The notes under the pieces are model-generated. The model ran no database searches. It was given only the letters and a program-made list of their open reading frames with translations, and was not told where the DNA came from. From positions 1-64,000 of the forward strand of contig NZ_CAQI01000051.1 of assembly GCF_001046895.1 (NCBI RefSeq): 64,000 bases of DNA. Direction: 5' to 3'. Each line of letters begins with the position of its first letter. The stretch's first letter is position 1. The position numbers were made by a program, and so were the translations under genes. Origin of the DNA: Pseudarthrobacter siccitolerans (lineage in GTDB: Bacteria; Actinomycetota; Actinomycetes; Actinomycetales; Micrococcaceae). Positions 7,963 through 16,603 of this stretch are shown here, piece after piece.

Positions 7963-10584
7963 GTGAAGGCAATCCGCAGATTTACGGTCCGTACAGTGCT
8001 CCCCGAGCCGATCCGCCCGCTGGCCCGGCTGGCCAGCAATTTGCGCTGGTCCTGGCACCGCCCCACCCGGGATCTCTTTGCCGGGCTGAACCCCCGCCTC
8101 TGGACTGAAAGCGGCGAAGACCCCGTGGGTTTCCTGGGTTTGGTGAGCCGCGAAGAGCTGCAGCAGCTGGCCGCGGACCAGTCCGTGGTGGAACGCGTAC
8201 GCGCCGCCGAAGAGGACCTCGACCGCTACCTCGAGGAGCCGCGCTGGTACCAGGGCCTGGGCCCGGACGCGCCGGCCGCGATCGCCTACTTCTCGCCCGA
8301 ATTCGGCATCACCGAAGTTCTTCCGCAGTACTCCGGCGGCCTGGGCATCCTGGCCGGCGACCACCTGAAGGCGGCCTCGGACCTGGGCGTGCCGCTGATC
8401 GGTGTTGGCCTGCTGTACCAGGCCGGATACTTCAAGCAGTCCCTCTCCCGGGACGCCTGGCAGCAGGAAACCTACCCCGTCCTGGACCCGGACGGGCTGC
8501 CGCTCACCCTGCTGCGCGAGCCTTCCCCGGACGGCAACGGCCGGCCCCTGCAGGTCTCACTGCCCCTCCCCAACCACCGGCGGCTGCTGGCACACATCTG
8601 GCGCGCCGACGTCGGCCGTGTCCCGCTGCTGCTCCTGGATTCCAACGTCCCGGGCAACGACGAAGCCGCCCGCAGCATCACGGACCGGCTGTACGGCGGC
8701 GGCGGCGACCACCGGCTGCAGCAGGAACTGCTGCTGGGCATGGGCGGGGTCAAGGCGCTGCGTGCCTTCCAGAAGCTCACCGGAACGGCAGCTCCGGAGG
8801 TGTTCCACACCAATGAGGGGCACGCCGGTTTCCTGGGCATCGAACGCATCCAGGAACTGATGGCCGGGGACGAGGCGCTCACCTTTGATGAGGCACTGGC
8901 CGCCGGCCGCGCGTCCACCGTCTTCACCACCCACACCCCCGTCCCCGCCGGCATCGACCGGTTCGAGATCGCGCAGATCCACCACTTCTTCCAGGCCGGC
9001 CTGGCACCCGACGTGCCCGTGGACCGGATCCTGGAGCTGGGCAGGGAAAACTACGCCGACGGCAACGCCTCAGTGTTCAACATGGCCGTGATGGGCCTCC
9101 GGCTGGCGCAGCGGGCCAACGGCGTGGCGAAGCTGCACGGCGAAGTGTCCCGCGGCATGTTCTCTGCCCTGTGGCCCGGATTCGACCACTCCGAGGTACC
9201 CATCACGTCCGTGACCAACGGTGTGCACGTGCCCACCTGGGTGGACAGCCGGATTTCCAAGCTCGCCCGCGACCAGTTCGGCAGCGAAGCCGAAGCCAAC
9301 GGCCGCTGGGACCTCGCCTACAACGTCAGCGACGCCGACGTCTGGGCGCTGCGGCGCGAGATGCGCGCCGCGCTGGTGGATGATGTCCGCAAGCGGCTGC
9401 GTGCCGCGTGGAAGAAGCGCGGGGCCGCGGACGCTGAACTGGGCTGGACGGACAACGTGCTGGACCCGGACGTGCTCACCATCGGGTTCGCCCGCCGCGT
9501 TCCCACCTACAAGCGCCTGACGCTGATGCTGCGCGAGCCCGAACGGCTCAAGGCGCTGCTCCTGCATAAGGAACACCCCATCCAGCTCGTGATCGCCGGC
9601 AAGTCCCACCCCGCCGACGACGCGGGCAAGAAGATGATTCAGGACCTGGTCCGCTTCACGGATGATCCTGAGGTCCGGCACCGCATCGCCTTCCTGCCCA
9701 ACTACGACATCGCGATGGCGCGCACACTTTTCCCGGGCTGCGACGTTTGGCTGAACAACCCGCTCCGGCCGCTTGAGGCCTGCGGAACGTCGGGCATGAA
9801 GGCCGCCCTGAACGGCTCGCTGAACCTTTCCGTCCTGGACGGCTGGTGGGATGAGATGTACGACGGCGAGAACGGCTGGGCGATCCCCACCGCCAACAAC
9901 GGAGCCTCGCCGGAGGAACGCGACGATATCGAGGCCGCGGCCCTGTACGAGCTCCTCGAGACCCAGGTGGCCCCGCGCTTCTACGGCAGCACCGTGTCCG
10001 AGGGTGCCGGCGCAGCGGGTCCGTCCACCACGTCCGCGGCCGAAAAGGTGCCCACGCACTGGGTGTCCATGATCAAGCACACCCTGGCGCACCTTGGGCC
10101 CAAGGTTTCAGCCGAGCGCATGCTCCGCGACTACGTGAACATCCTCTACCGCCCGGCGGCGGAGGCGGGCCGGAGCGCCGGCGCGAACTCGTACCTGCAG
10201 GCCCGGAGCCTCGCATCCTGGACCGCGAACGTCCGCTCCGCGTGGCCGCACGTGCATGTGGAACACGTCGACTCGGTGGGGGTATCCGAAGACCCGCAGA
10301 TCGGCGACACGCTCCAGGTGAACGCCTACGTGGCCCTGCACAGCCTGACTCCGGAGGATGTGAGCGTGGAAGTGGCCTATGGCCGGGCCGAGGAAAGCGA
10401 CACGCTGGCAGAGATCACCGTGATGGAACTCAAGGTCCAGGAGGACCTGGGCAGCGGCCGGCACCTGTTCAGCGGCTCCCTGGTGATCGACCGTTCCGGG
10501 TCCTTCGGCTACACCGTCCGGGTGCTGCCGCGGCATGACGCGCTGGCGTCCAAGGCTGAACTGGGATTGATCGTCAACGCGTAG
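7963..10584 (+). CDS. glgP: Alpha-glucan (glycogen/maltodextrin) phosphorylase
   Basis: GlgP degrades alpha-1,4-glucan by phosphorolysis to glucose-1-phosphate. The 873-residue protein matches the actinobacterial GlgP type in its opening (VKAIRRFTVRTVLPEPIRPL), in the LEFG-like segment SPEFGITEVLPQYSGGLGIL, and in the pyridoxal-phosphate attachment motif EACGTSGMK, whose lysine is K613. The GTG at 7963 is chosen because the mycobacterial homologue begins with nearly the same residues; in-frame starts further upstream at 7840 (TTG) and 7939 (ATG) would add residues without family support. The gene diverges from glgE and probably turns over the glucan made by that operon. Confidence 0.94.
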   Translation: MKAIRRFTVRTVLPEPIRPLARLASNLRWSWHRPTRDLFAGLNPRLWTESGEDPVGFLGLVSREELQQLAADQSVVERVRAAEEDLDRYLEEPRWYQGLGPDAPAAIAYFSPEFGITEVLPQYSGGLGILAGDHLKAASDLGVPLIGVGLLYQAGYFKQSLSRDAWQQETYPVLDPDGLPLTLLREPSPDGNGRPLQVSLPLPNHRRLLAHIWRADVGRVPLLLLDSNVPGNDEAARSITDRLYGGGGDHRLQQELLLGMGGVKALRAFQKLTGTAAPEVFHTNEGHAGFLGIERIQELMAGDEALTFDEALAAGRASTVFTTHTPVPAGIDRFEIAQIHHFFQAGLAPDVPVDRILELGRENYADGNASVFNMAVMGLRLAQRANGVAKLHGEVSRGMFSALWPGFDHSEVPITSVTNGVHVPTWVDSRISKLARDQFGSEAEANGRWDLAYNVSDADVWALRREMRAALVDDVRKRLRAAWKKRGAADAELGWTDNVLDPDVLTIGFARRVPTYKRLTLMLREPERLKALLLHKEHPIQLVIAGKSHPADDAGKKMIQDLVRFTDDPEVRHRIAFLPNYDIAMARTLFPGCDVWLNNPLRPLEACGTSGMKAALNGSLNLSVLDGWWDEMYDGENGWAIPTANNGASPEERDDIEAAALYELLETQVAPRFYGSTVSEGAGAAGPSTTSAAEKVPTHWVSMIKHTLAHLGPKVSAERMLRDYVNILYRPAAEAGRSAGANSYLQARSLASWTANVRSAWPHVHVEHVDSVGVSEDPQIGDTLQVNAYVALHSLTPEDVSVEVAYGRAEESDTLAEITVMELKVQEDLGSGRHLFSGSLVIDRSGSFGYTVRVLPRHDALASKAELGLIVNA

Positions 10585-10630
10585 GGGCTGACGCCGGACC
10601 CGCGGCAGGAGCAACCAGCAGGAGGAACCC

Positions 10631-12412
10631 ATGAACGACCGTACCGTGGCGGACCTGATTGTGGACCGGCTGGAAACGTGGGGCGTCAGCCGCGTGTTCG
10701 GCTACAGCGGGGACGGGATCAACGGGTTCATGGGTGCCCTCCGCCGGGCGGAAGACCGGGTGGAATTCGTGCAGGCCCGGCACGAGGAAACCGCGGCCTT
10801 TATGGCCGTGGGCCACGCCAAATACACCGGCGGGGTGGGTGTGGTCACCTCAACCCAGGGCCCCGGCGCCGTCCACCTGCTGAACGGCCTGTACGACGCA
10901 AAGCTCGACGGCGTTCCCGTGGTGGCCATCGTGGGGCAGCAGAGCCGCACGGTGCTCGGCTCGGCCTACATGCAGGAAATTGAGCTCACTGTTCTGTTCA
11001 AGGACGTCGCGGCCCAGTTCGTCCAGCAGGTCAACGCGCCCGAGCAGCTGCCCATGGTCCTGGACCGTGCCTTCCGGACCGCGAAGGCCACCTCGTCGCC
11101 GTGTGTGGTGATCCTGCCGCATGATATCCAGTCCGCGCCCGCGCCGGAGCTGGAACAGAAGCACGGCGTGGTGGTCACCGCGCCGTCCTGGAGCACATCG
11201 GCCAAGACCCCGCGCACGGAAGACCTGGATGCCGCCGCCGCGATCCTCAACGGGTCCCGGAAGGTCGCGCTGCTTGTTGGCCAGGGTGCCCGGCATGCAG
11301 GAGCGGAAGTGGTGGCCATCGCCGAGCAGCTTGGTGCCGGAATCGCCACGAGCCTGCTGGGCAAGCCGTACGTGGATGAGACCCTGCCCTTCGCCGTGGG
11401 CACGATGGGACACCTAGGCACCACGGCAAGTGCCCACCTGCTGGGCAACTGCGACGCCCTGCTGATCGTGGGATCGAACGATCCCTGGACCGAGTTTTAT
11501 CCCCCGCCCGGCGCCGCCCGTGCGGTCCAGATCGACATTGACGAGCGGAAGATCGGCAACCGCTACCCCGTTGAGGTCGGGTTGGCCGGCGACGCAGCCG
11601 CTGCGCTCCAGGCACTCAGCTCCCGGCTGACGGCACGTCCCGGCGGACAGTGGCGCGACGACGTCGAACAGGAAGTTCTCCGCTGGCGTGCCTTGGCGGA
11701 GGAACGGGCCGCTGTACCGGCCAGGCCGGTGAACCCGGAGCGGGTGGTCCGGGAGCTCAACGGCCGGCTGCCGGCGGACGCCCAGGTGAGTATCGACGTC
11801 GGCAGTTGCGTTTACTGGTACGCGCGGCAACTCATCCTTCCGCCGGGTGTTCCGGCCCACCTTTCCGGCACGCTGGCCAGCATGGGCTGCTCCATCCCCT
11901 ATGGAATTGCGGCCAAGCTCGCCCGCCCGGACCGGCCGCTGGTGGCGCTGGCCGGCGACGGCGCCATGCAGATGGCCGGGATTGCAGAACTGGTGACAGT
12001 AGCGCACCGCTGGCGGCAGTGGCAGGACCCGCGGTTCATTGTCTGCGTCTTCAACAACCGTGAGCTCACCGAAGTCACGTGGGAGCAGCGCGAATCCGAG
12101 GGCGAACCGCGGTTCCGGGACAGCCAGGAACTCCCGGACTTCCCGTTCGCAGGCTACGCGGACCTGCTCGGCTTTACCGGCATCCGGGTGGAGGATCCCG
12201 AACTGCTGGCAGATGCCTGGGAGCGCGCCTTCGCGGCGGACCGGCCGGTGATGATTGAGGTCCTGACCGATCCCGAGGTTCCGCTGCTGCCGCCCTTCCC
12301 GGGCGGCAAGGAAAAGGCGGAAAGCATGCGCAAGGCCCTTGCCGGGGAGGACGGCGGCGGCCGGGCGCTGGATCTGCTGGATACGTATACCGGGCAAGAG
12401 GAACGCGGCTAG
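10631..12412 (+). CDS. Thiamine-pyrophosphate enzyme, pyruvate oxidase/dehydrogenase (quinone)-like
   Basis: This 593-residue protein has the three-domain layout of PoxB-type enzymes: N-terminal PYR domain with the conserved glutamate in ARHEETAAF (E52), a central Rossmann-like domain (about 190-330), and a C-terminal PP domain with the TPP motif GDGAMQ starting at residue 442. Pyruvate oxidase/quinone dehydrogenase is the most likely role, oxidatively decarboxylating pyruvate to acetate. Acetolactate-synthase-like or other TPP-dependent decarboxylase activity cannot be excluded. An AGGAGG-like sequence lies just before the ATG. The gene lies 46 bp after glgP on the same strand and may be co-transcribed, although no pathway link between the two is evident. 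Confidence 0.8.
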   Translation: MNDRTVADLIVDRLETWGVSRVFGYSGDGINGFMGALRRAEDRVEFVQARHEETAAFMAVGHAKYTGGVGVVTSTQGPGAVHLLNGLYDAKLDGVPVVAIVGQQSRTVLGSAYMQEIELTVLFKDVAAQFVQQVNAPEQLPMVLDRAFRTAKATSSPCVVILPHDIQSAPAPELEQKHGVVVTAPSWSTSAKTPRTEDLDAAAAILNGSRKVALLVGQGARHAGAEVVAIAEQLGAGIATSLLGKPYVDETLPFAVGTMGHLGTTASAHLLGNCDALLIVGSNDPWTEFYPPPGAARAVQIDIDERKIGNRYPVEVGLAGDAAAALQALSSRLTARPGGQWRDDVEQEVLRWRALAEERAAVPARPVNPERVVRELNGRLPADAQVSIDVGSCVYWYARQLILPPGVPAHLSGTLASMGCSIPYGIAAKLARPDRPLVALAGDGAMQMAGIAELVTVAHRWRQWQDPRFIVCVFNNRELTEVTWEQRESEGEPRFRDSQELPDFPFAGYADLLGFTGIRVEDPELLADAWERAFAADRPVMIEVLTDPEVPLLPPFPGGKEKAESMRKALAGEDGGGRALDLLDTYTGQEERG

Positions 12413-12467
12413 GGAAGGACCGGTTTCCAGCCGGGCCGGGTCCAGGACCGGTTCCGCCGGGCGGGGT

Positions 12468-12824
12468 TTAGAGCAGGACCGCGGTGACGGCCAGGTCCTT
12501 GCCGGCGTAGCGCTCGGCGTCCTGGAGGATCTCGCAGATGATCCCGAAGGACCTGTCCGCGCGGAACGGTGCCGCTACCTGCCAGAGCACGGTGACCGGG
12601 CGGTTGCCGTTGTCAGTGATGCTGTCTGCGAAGTCATGCAGGGAATCGTTCAGGGCATCCAGGTTCACGCCGTAGTGTTCGGGGAAGTTGAGGACCTCGC
12701 CGAACGTTTCCAGGACGCCCTTCTTGCTGTCCGCGGCCGGGACCACCAGGCTGCGGCGTCCGGCATCGGCTACCTGTTCCTGCAGCTCTTCCAGGGTCCA
12801 GGTATCGCCGGAGTAGATCTTCAT
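12468..12824 (-). CDS. Barstar family ribonuclease inhibitor
   Basis: The 118-residue acidic protein has the barstar fold signature: an N-terminal strand, a helix, and the central segment FPEHYGVNLDALNDSLHDF, where Tyr and Asp residues of barstar-type proteins contact a guanyl-specific RNase. It would act in the cytoplasm to neutralise any RNase not exported. It lies 8 bp downstream of the RNase gene in the same operon, which strongly supports an enzyme-inhibitor pair. The function is inferred from family and context. Confidence 0.9.
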   Translation of the reverse strand: MKIYSGDTWTLEELQEQVADAGRRSLVVPAADSKKGVLETFGEVLNFPEHYGVNLDALNDSLHDFADSITDNGNRPVTVLWQVAAPFRADRSFGIICEILQDAERYAGKDLAVTAVLL

Positions 12825-12832
12825 GATTGTGC

Positions 12833-13327
12833 TTAACTGCCTTCCGCTATGAATCGAAATGTCTCGTAGTGATCGTCGGTGTAGTACTTTTCGCCCTCAT
12901 CGCCGGCGACGATGCGCCGGGCTCCCCGGTCTGATTCGCCGGGCGTGGGTACGGTGTACTCGCGGTAGTAGCCCCGGTCCTTCCGCGGGAGGATCCGTTC
13001 GAAGTTTCCAAACGTCTGGTTGTCCTGGCTGTAGCGGTAAGGTCCGCCGGCCCGGATCAGGGCGAGGGTGTTCCGGGCTTCGGCGGGAAGCGCGGACTCA
13101 CGCACCTCCGGCAGGCTTGACGGGTTGTCCACCAAAGCACCCGGGTCAGGCGCTGCACTCGAAGCGCCCTCCGTCGTCGTACCTTGTGTCACCGTACCTT
13201 GAGTGGGCGTGCCTTGCGCGACCGTGCCTTCTGTGAACTGGCCCAGGACGCCGCTGCCGCCAAACGCCAGCAGGGCCAGCACCACGACGGCGGCCAGCAC
13301 CAAGGGCAGGGTGTTGCGGTTGCGCAT
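12833..13327 (-). CDS. Secreted guanyl-specific ribonuclease (RNase Sa/barnase superfamily)
   Basis: The protein has 164 residues: a membrane-spanning signal or anchor (about 7-25), a repetitive low-complexity linker (about 33-65), and a C-terminal RNase domain (about 75-164). The domain matches Streptomyces RNase Sa closely, including GPYRYSQD, YYREYTV and TDDHYETF. The three catalytic residues of RNase Sa (Glu54, Arg69, His85) correspond to E123, R138 and H153, so the enzyme should be active. It would cleave RNA after guanosine outside the cell, either released or tethered by the N-terminal helix. The partner barstar gene follows after 8 bp. The linker contains pentapeptide repeats of the form GT(V/P/T)xQ. 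The two cysteines of RNase Sa are absent. Confidence 0.88.
   Translation of the reverse strand: MRNRNTLPLVLAAVVVLALLAFGGSGVLGQFTEGTVAQGTPTQGTVTQGTTTEGASSAAPDPGALVDNPSSLPEVRESALPAEARNTLALIRAGGPYRYSQDNQTFGNFERILPRKDRGYYREYTVPTPGESDRGARRIVAGDEGEKYYTDDHYETFRFIAEGS
13179..13238 (-). repeat. Four 15-bp tandem repeats in the RNase linker
   Basis: Four degenerate 15-bp units (13179-13193, 13194-13208, 13209-13223, 13224-13238) each keep the core GTRCCTT on the plus strand. On the coding strand they give a run of GTxxQ-type pentapeptides between the signal/anchor helix and the RNase domain. Such an array is prone to slippage, so linker length may vary between strains. Confidence 0.85.
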
Positions 13328-13348
13328 AGGTATGGGTTCTCCGGCGGA

Positions 13349-15472
13349 CTACGTGCGGTAAATGTTCATGGAGTTGGCCTCGACGAGGTCTTTCTCCCCC
13401 GAAGAGACCCTGCTCCCCTGCCGGAGCTCGTGCAGCGGCGAGGTGGTCAGCCGCAGCTCGAACATCCGGTGCGGGGCGCCCTCCGCGGTAATCCGGGGCA
13501 GGGTGATCTCCACGTCAGACGTACTGCCGTTCACCACCACCAGGCCGGCCAGGGTGCCGTCATCGGAACCGAGCAGGAGCTGCATCACCCGGTGCTGAGG
13601 ATCGTTCCAGCGTTCCATGGACATGGGCTGGCCGGCCTGGTCAAACCAGTACAGGTAGGACTGTTCGTCCCGCCCCGGGAAGTCGTTGGGCTGCGCGGCC
13701 AGGAACTCCTTGCGGAGCCGGATGTACCGCTTGGTGCTGCGGAGCATCTCGTGGGACTCCGGGGTCCTGGTCCAGTCGAGCCAGGCGATGGCGTTGTCCT
13801 GGCAGTAGGCGTTGTTGTTTCCCTGCTGGGTCCGCGCCAGTTCGTCTCCGGCCGTGATCATGGGGACACCGAGCGAAATCATCAGCGACGCCATCAGGTT
13901 CCGGCGGGACTGGGCACGCTTCGCGAGGATGGTGCCGTCCTCCGTGGGGCCTTCAAACCCGTGGTTGTAGCTGCGGTTGTCGCCATGCCCGTCCCGGTTC
14001 TGCTCGCCGTTGGCCTCGTTGTGCTTCCGGTCGTAGGAGACGAGATCGTTCATGGTGAAGCCGTCGTGGGAGGTGATGTAGTTCAGCGAAGCGAGGCGTG
14101 AGCGGCCGGAAGCGGCAAAGAGATCCGCGGACCCGGACAGCACGTCGGCGAGCCTGGACACCGGACCGCCCTGGCCGCCGGACTCCAGGGAGGCACGGTC
14201 GGCTACCCAGAAGGAGCGCAGGGCATCCCGGAAGTGGTCGTTCCAGTCGGCCCAGCCCGCCGGGAACCGTCCGGTCTGCCAGCCGCCGTAGCCCACATCC
14301 CAGGGTTCGGCGATGAGCTTCACATCAGACAGCACCGGATCTGCTGCGATATCCACGAGGAACGGGTGTTTGGGGTCGAACTCATTGGCGGCGTTCCGGC
14401 ACAGCGTCACCGCCAGGTCAAAGCGGAAGCCGTCGATGTGAAATTCATCCACCCAGTACCGCAACGAGTCCAGGACCAGCTGCACCACCCGGGGCTGGGA
14501 AAAGTCCAGGCTGTTGCCGCAGCCCGTGGTGTCCACGTACCTGCCGTGCCCGTCGGTGCGGTAGTACTTGTCCTCCCCCAGGCCCCGGAAGCTCAGCGTC
14601 TGGCCGTCGGGGCCGCCCTCGGCGGTGTGGTTGTAGACCACGTCCAGGATGACTTCCAGTCCGGCCGCATGCAGCGCCTTGACCATGCCCTTGAACTCGT
14701 CCTGGACTGCCTGGGGGCCCGCATTCCGGGCAGCCCTGGTGGCGTAGCCGGGGTGCGGGGCGAAAAAGGCGGCGGTGTTGTATCCCCAGTAGTTGGTCAG
14801 GGCAAGGTCCTGCAGATGCGGTTCATCCAGGTGGAAATGCACCGGCAGCAGCTGGACGGAGGTAATGCCCAGGCTCTTGAGGTGCTCCAGGATGGCAGGG
14901 TGTGCCAGGCCGGCATAGGTGCCGCGGAGTTCCTCGGGCACGTCGGGGTGGAGCTTGCTCTGCCCTCGGACGTGGGCCTCATAAATGATGGTGTCGCGCC
15001 ACGGCAGCTTCAGCCGTGCGTCCTGTCCCCAATCGAAGTCGCCGGCCATTCGCACGCTCGTCAGGAAACCCTCGGACTGGTCCACGGCGCGCCCGTACGG
15101 GTCCAGCAGCAGCGGCTGCCCGCCGTCGTCGTCAATGCCGCCTGCCGGCACGGCCACCGGCAGGGACTGCCCGGCGGCTGCTTCCCGGAAGCCATACCTG
15201 GAGCCGTACGGGAGGTTGTCCACCATTCCGTGATGGACGCCCTGGCTTACGTTGGGCAGCGCCTGGACGCGCCAGTCGGCGCCGGGGGCCTGGTAGACGA
15301 TTTCCAGGTTCCGGATGCCCGGAGCGTAACAGGCCACATTGGCCTGAGCCGGGGACACGGTGGCGTTGCCGGTTGAACCCCCGCGGGCCGCGCCTGCGCG
15401 CGGGACACTGACACCGAGTGGAAGGGCCGTTGAGGCGTCCGTGGCGGAAGCTGCAGTTTCGAAGAGCGGCAT
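13349..15472 (-). CDS. glgX: Glycogen debranching enzyme
   Basis: GlgX hydrolyses alpha-1,6 branch points left after phosphorylase action. The protein has about 707 residues, typical for GlgX: an N-terminal CBM48-like domain, then a GH13_11 barrel with VILDVVYNHTAEG, FHIDGFRFDLAV (nucleophile Asp), LIAEPWDVG (acid/base Glu) and YITSHDGFTMND. Family features KHNEANGE and GDELARTQQGNNNAYCQD are also present. Several starts are possible (GTG 15481, ATG 15478, ATG 15472). The last is preferred because an AGG lies 8 nt upstream, but the choice is not certain. It follows rlmB by about 35 bp and could be read from the same transcript. Confidence 0.93.
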   Translation of the reverse strand: MPLFETAASATDASTALPLGVSVPRAGAARGGSTGNATVSPAQANVACYAPGIRNLEIVYQAPGADWRVQALPNVSQGVHHGMVDNLPYGSRYGFREAAAGQSLPVAVPAGGIDDDGGQPLLLDPYGRAVDQSEGFLTSVRMAGDFDWGQDARLKLPWRDTIIYEAHVRGQSKLHPDVPEELRGTYAGLAHPAILEHLKSLGITSVQLLPVHFHLDEPHLQDLALTNYWGYNTAAFFAPHPGYATRAARNAGPQAVQDEFKGMVKALHAAGLEVILDVVYNHTAEGGPDGQTLSFRGLGEDKYYRTDGHGRYVDTTGCGNSLDFSQPRVVQLVLDSLRYWVDEFHIDGFRFDLAVTLCRNAANEFDPKHPFLVDIAADPVLSDVKLIAEPWDVGYGGWQTGRFPAGWADWNDHFRDALRSFWVADRASLESGGQGGPVSRLADVLSGSADLFAASGRSRLASLNYITSHDGFTMNDLVSYDRKHNEANGEQNRDGHGDNRSYNHGFEGPTEDGTILAKRAQSRRNLMASLMISLGVPMITAGDELARTQQGNNNAYCQDNAIAWLDWTRTPESHEMLRSTKRYIRLRKEFLAAQPNDFPGRDEQSYLYWFDQAGQPMSMERWNDPQHRVMQLLLGSDDGTLAGLVVVNGSTSDVEITLPRITAEGAPHRMFELRLTTSPLHELRQGSRVSSGEKDLVEANSMNIYRT

Positions 15473-15507
15473 GACCATCACCTAAATCCTAGCCGCCAAC
15501 GGACCTG

Positions 15508-16497
15508 CTACTTTGCCGCGCGCTGGCGGGACACTTCGTACAGGGAGATGCCCACGGCCATGGAAGCGTTCAGTGATTCCATCGCCGAGTCGATGGGGAT
15601 GGAGACGATCTGGTCGCAGTTTTCGCGGACCAGGCGGCTGAGGCCCTTGCCTTCCGAGCCCACCACAATGCACACCGGTTCGGTGGCGAGGGTCAGGTCG
15701 GGAAGTGACACGTCGCCGTCGCCGTCCAGGCCCAGGACGAAGATGCCCATGTTCTTGAACTGCTTCAGGGCGCTGTTGAGGTTGGAGGCGCGGGCGACGG
15801 GCACCCGCACGGCCGCACCGGCGCTGGTTTTCCAGGCGGAGGCGGTGACGCCAACTGAGCGGCGTTCGGGGACGATCACGCCGTGGCCGCTGAAGGCGGA
15901 CACGGAGCGGATGATGGCGCCCAGGTTGCGGGGGTCGGTGATGCCGTCGAGGGCGACGAAGAGCGGGGCGTTGGCCACGTGGCCCTTTTTCCACTTCGCC
16001 ACGGTGTCTTCGGCGAGCTCGTAGGCGTCCTGGTACTCGTACGGCGGGATCTGGAGCACCAGGCCCTGGTGCACGGCGTCGTCTGTCATCCGGTCCAGCT
16101 CGGGCTTGCCGGTTTCCATCAAGGGGATGCCGCGCTCGGCGGCAATCTTCAGGGATTCCTTGACGCGGTCATCCATTTCGATCCGGATGGCCACGTGCAG
16201 TGCCTTGGCGGGGATGCCGGCGCGGAGCGCTTCGACCACGGAGTTCCGGCCGGTGACCACTTCTTCGGTAGCGCGTCCCTTGGGGCCCGACTTGGCTGCA
16301 CCGGCGCTGCGGGCACCCGGGTTGCGCTTGGCGGCGGAGCGCTCGGAGAGCTGCTTGGCCTTGTGGGCTTTGTGGTACGGGCGGTCCTCCGCCTTGGGCG
16401 TGGGGCCCTTGCCTTCGAGGGCCTTGCGGCCATGGCCACCGGTTCCGATGGTTGGGCCCTTCTTCGCTTTAACCGATCGGCGACCATTGTTGGCCAT
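15508..16497 (-). CDS. rlmB: 23S rRNA (guanosine-2'-O)-methyltransferase RlmB, SpoU family
   Basis: This SPOUT-class enzyme methylates the 2'-OH of a conserved guanosine in 23S rRNA. The 329 residues start with a long basic, disordered tail (about 1-75, rich in Lys, Arg and Gly) common in actinobacterial members. A substrate-binding domain follows from GRNSVVEAL. The knotted SAM-binding domain carries the three motifs DGITDPRNLGAIIRS, VVGSEGKGLSRLV and SLNASMAVGISLYE. It follows cysS by about 106 bp in the order ispD-ispF-cysS-rlmB, which is common in actinobacteria. Confidence 0.95.
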   Translation of the reverse strand: MANNGRRSVKAKKGPTIGTGGHGRKALEGKGPTPKAEDRPYHKAHKAKQLSERSAAKRNPGARSAGAAKSGPKGRATEEVVTGRNSVVEALRAGIPAKALHVAIRIEMDDRVKESLKIAAERGIPLMETGKPELDRMTDDAVHQGLVLQIPPYEYQDAYELAEDTVAKWKKGHVANAPLFVALDGITDPRNLGAIIRSVSAFSGHGVIVPERRSVGVTASAWKTSAGAAVRVPVARASNLNSALKQFKNMGIFVLGLDGDGDVSLPDLTLATEPVCIVVGSEGKGLSRLVRENCDQIVSIPIDSAMESLNASMAVGISLYEVSRQRAAK

Positions 16498-16603
16498 TGT
16501 GTTCCACCCTTGATTGTGCTGACTGAGTCTGCCTACCAGTCTACTGACCGAAGAAAAATCGAACGATCCGTGGTTTCGGGCGTGCCCGGCGCAGGGTGGG
16601 GTG

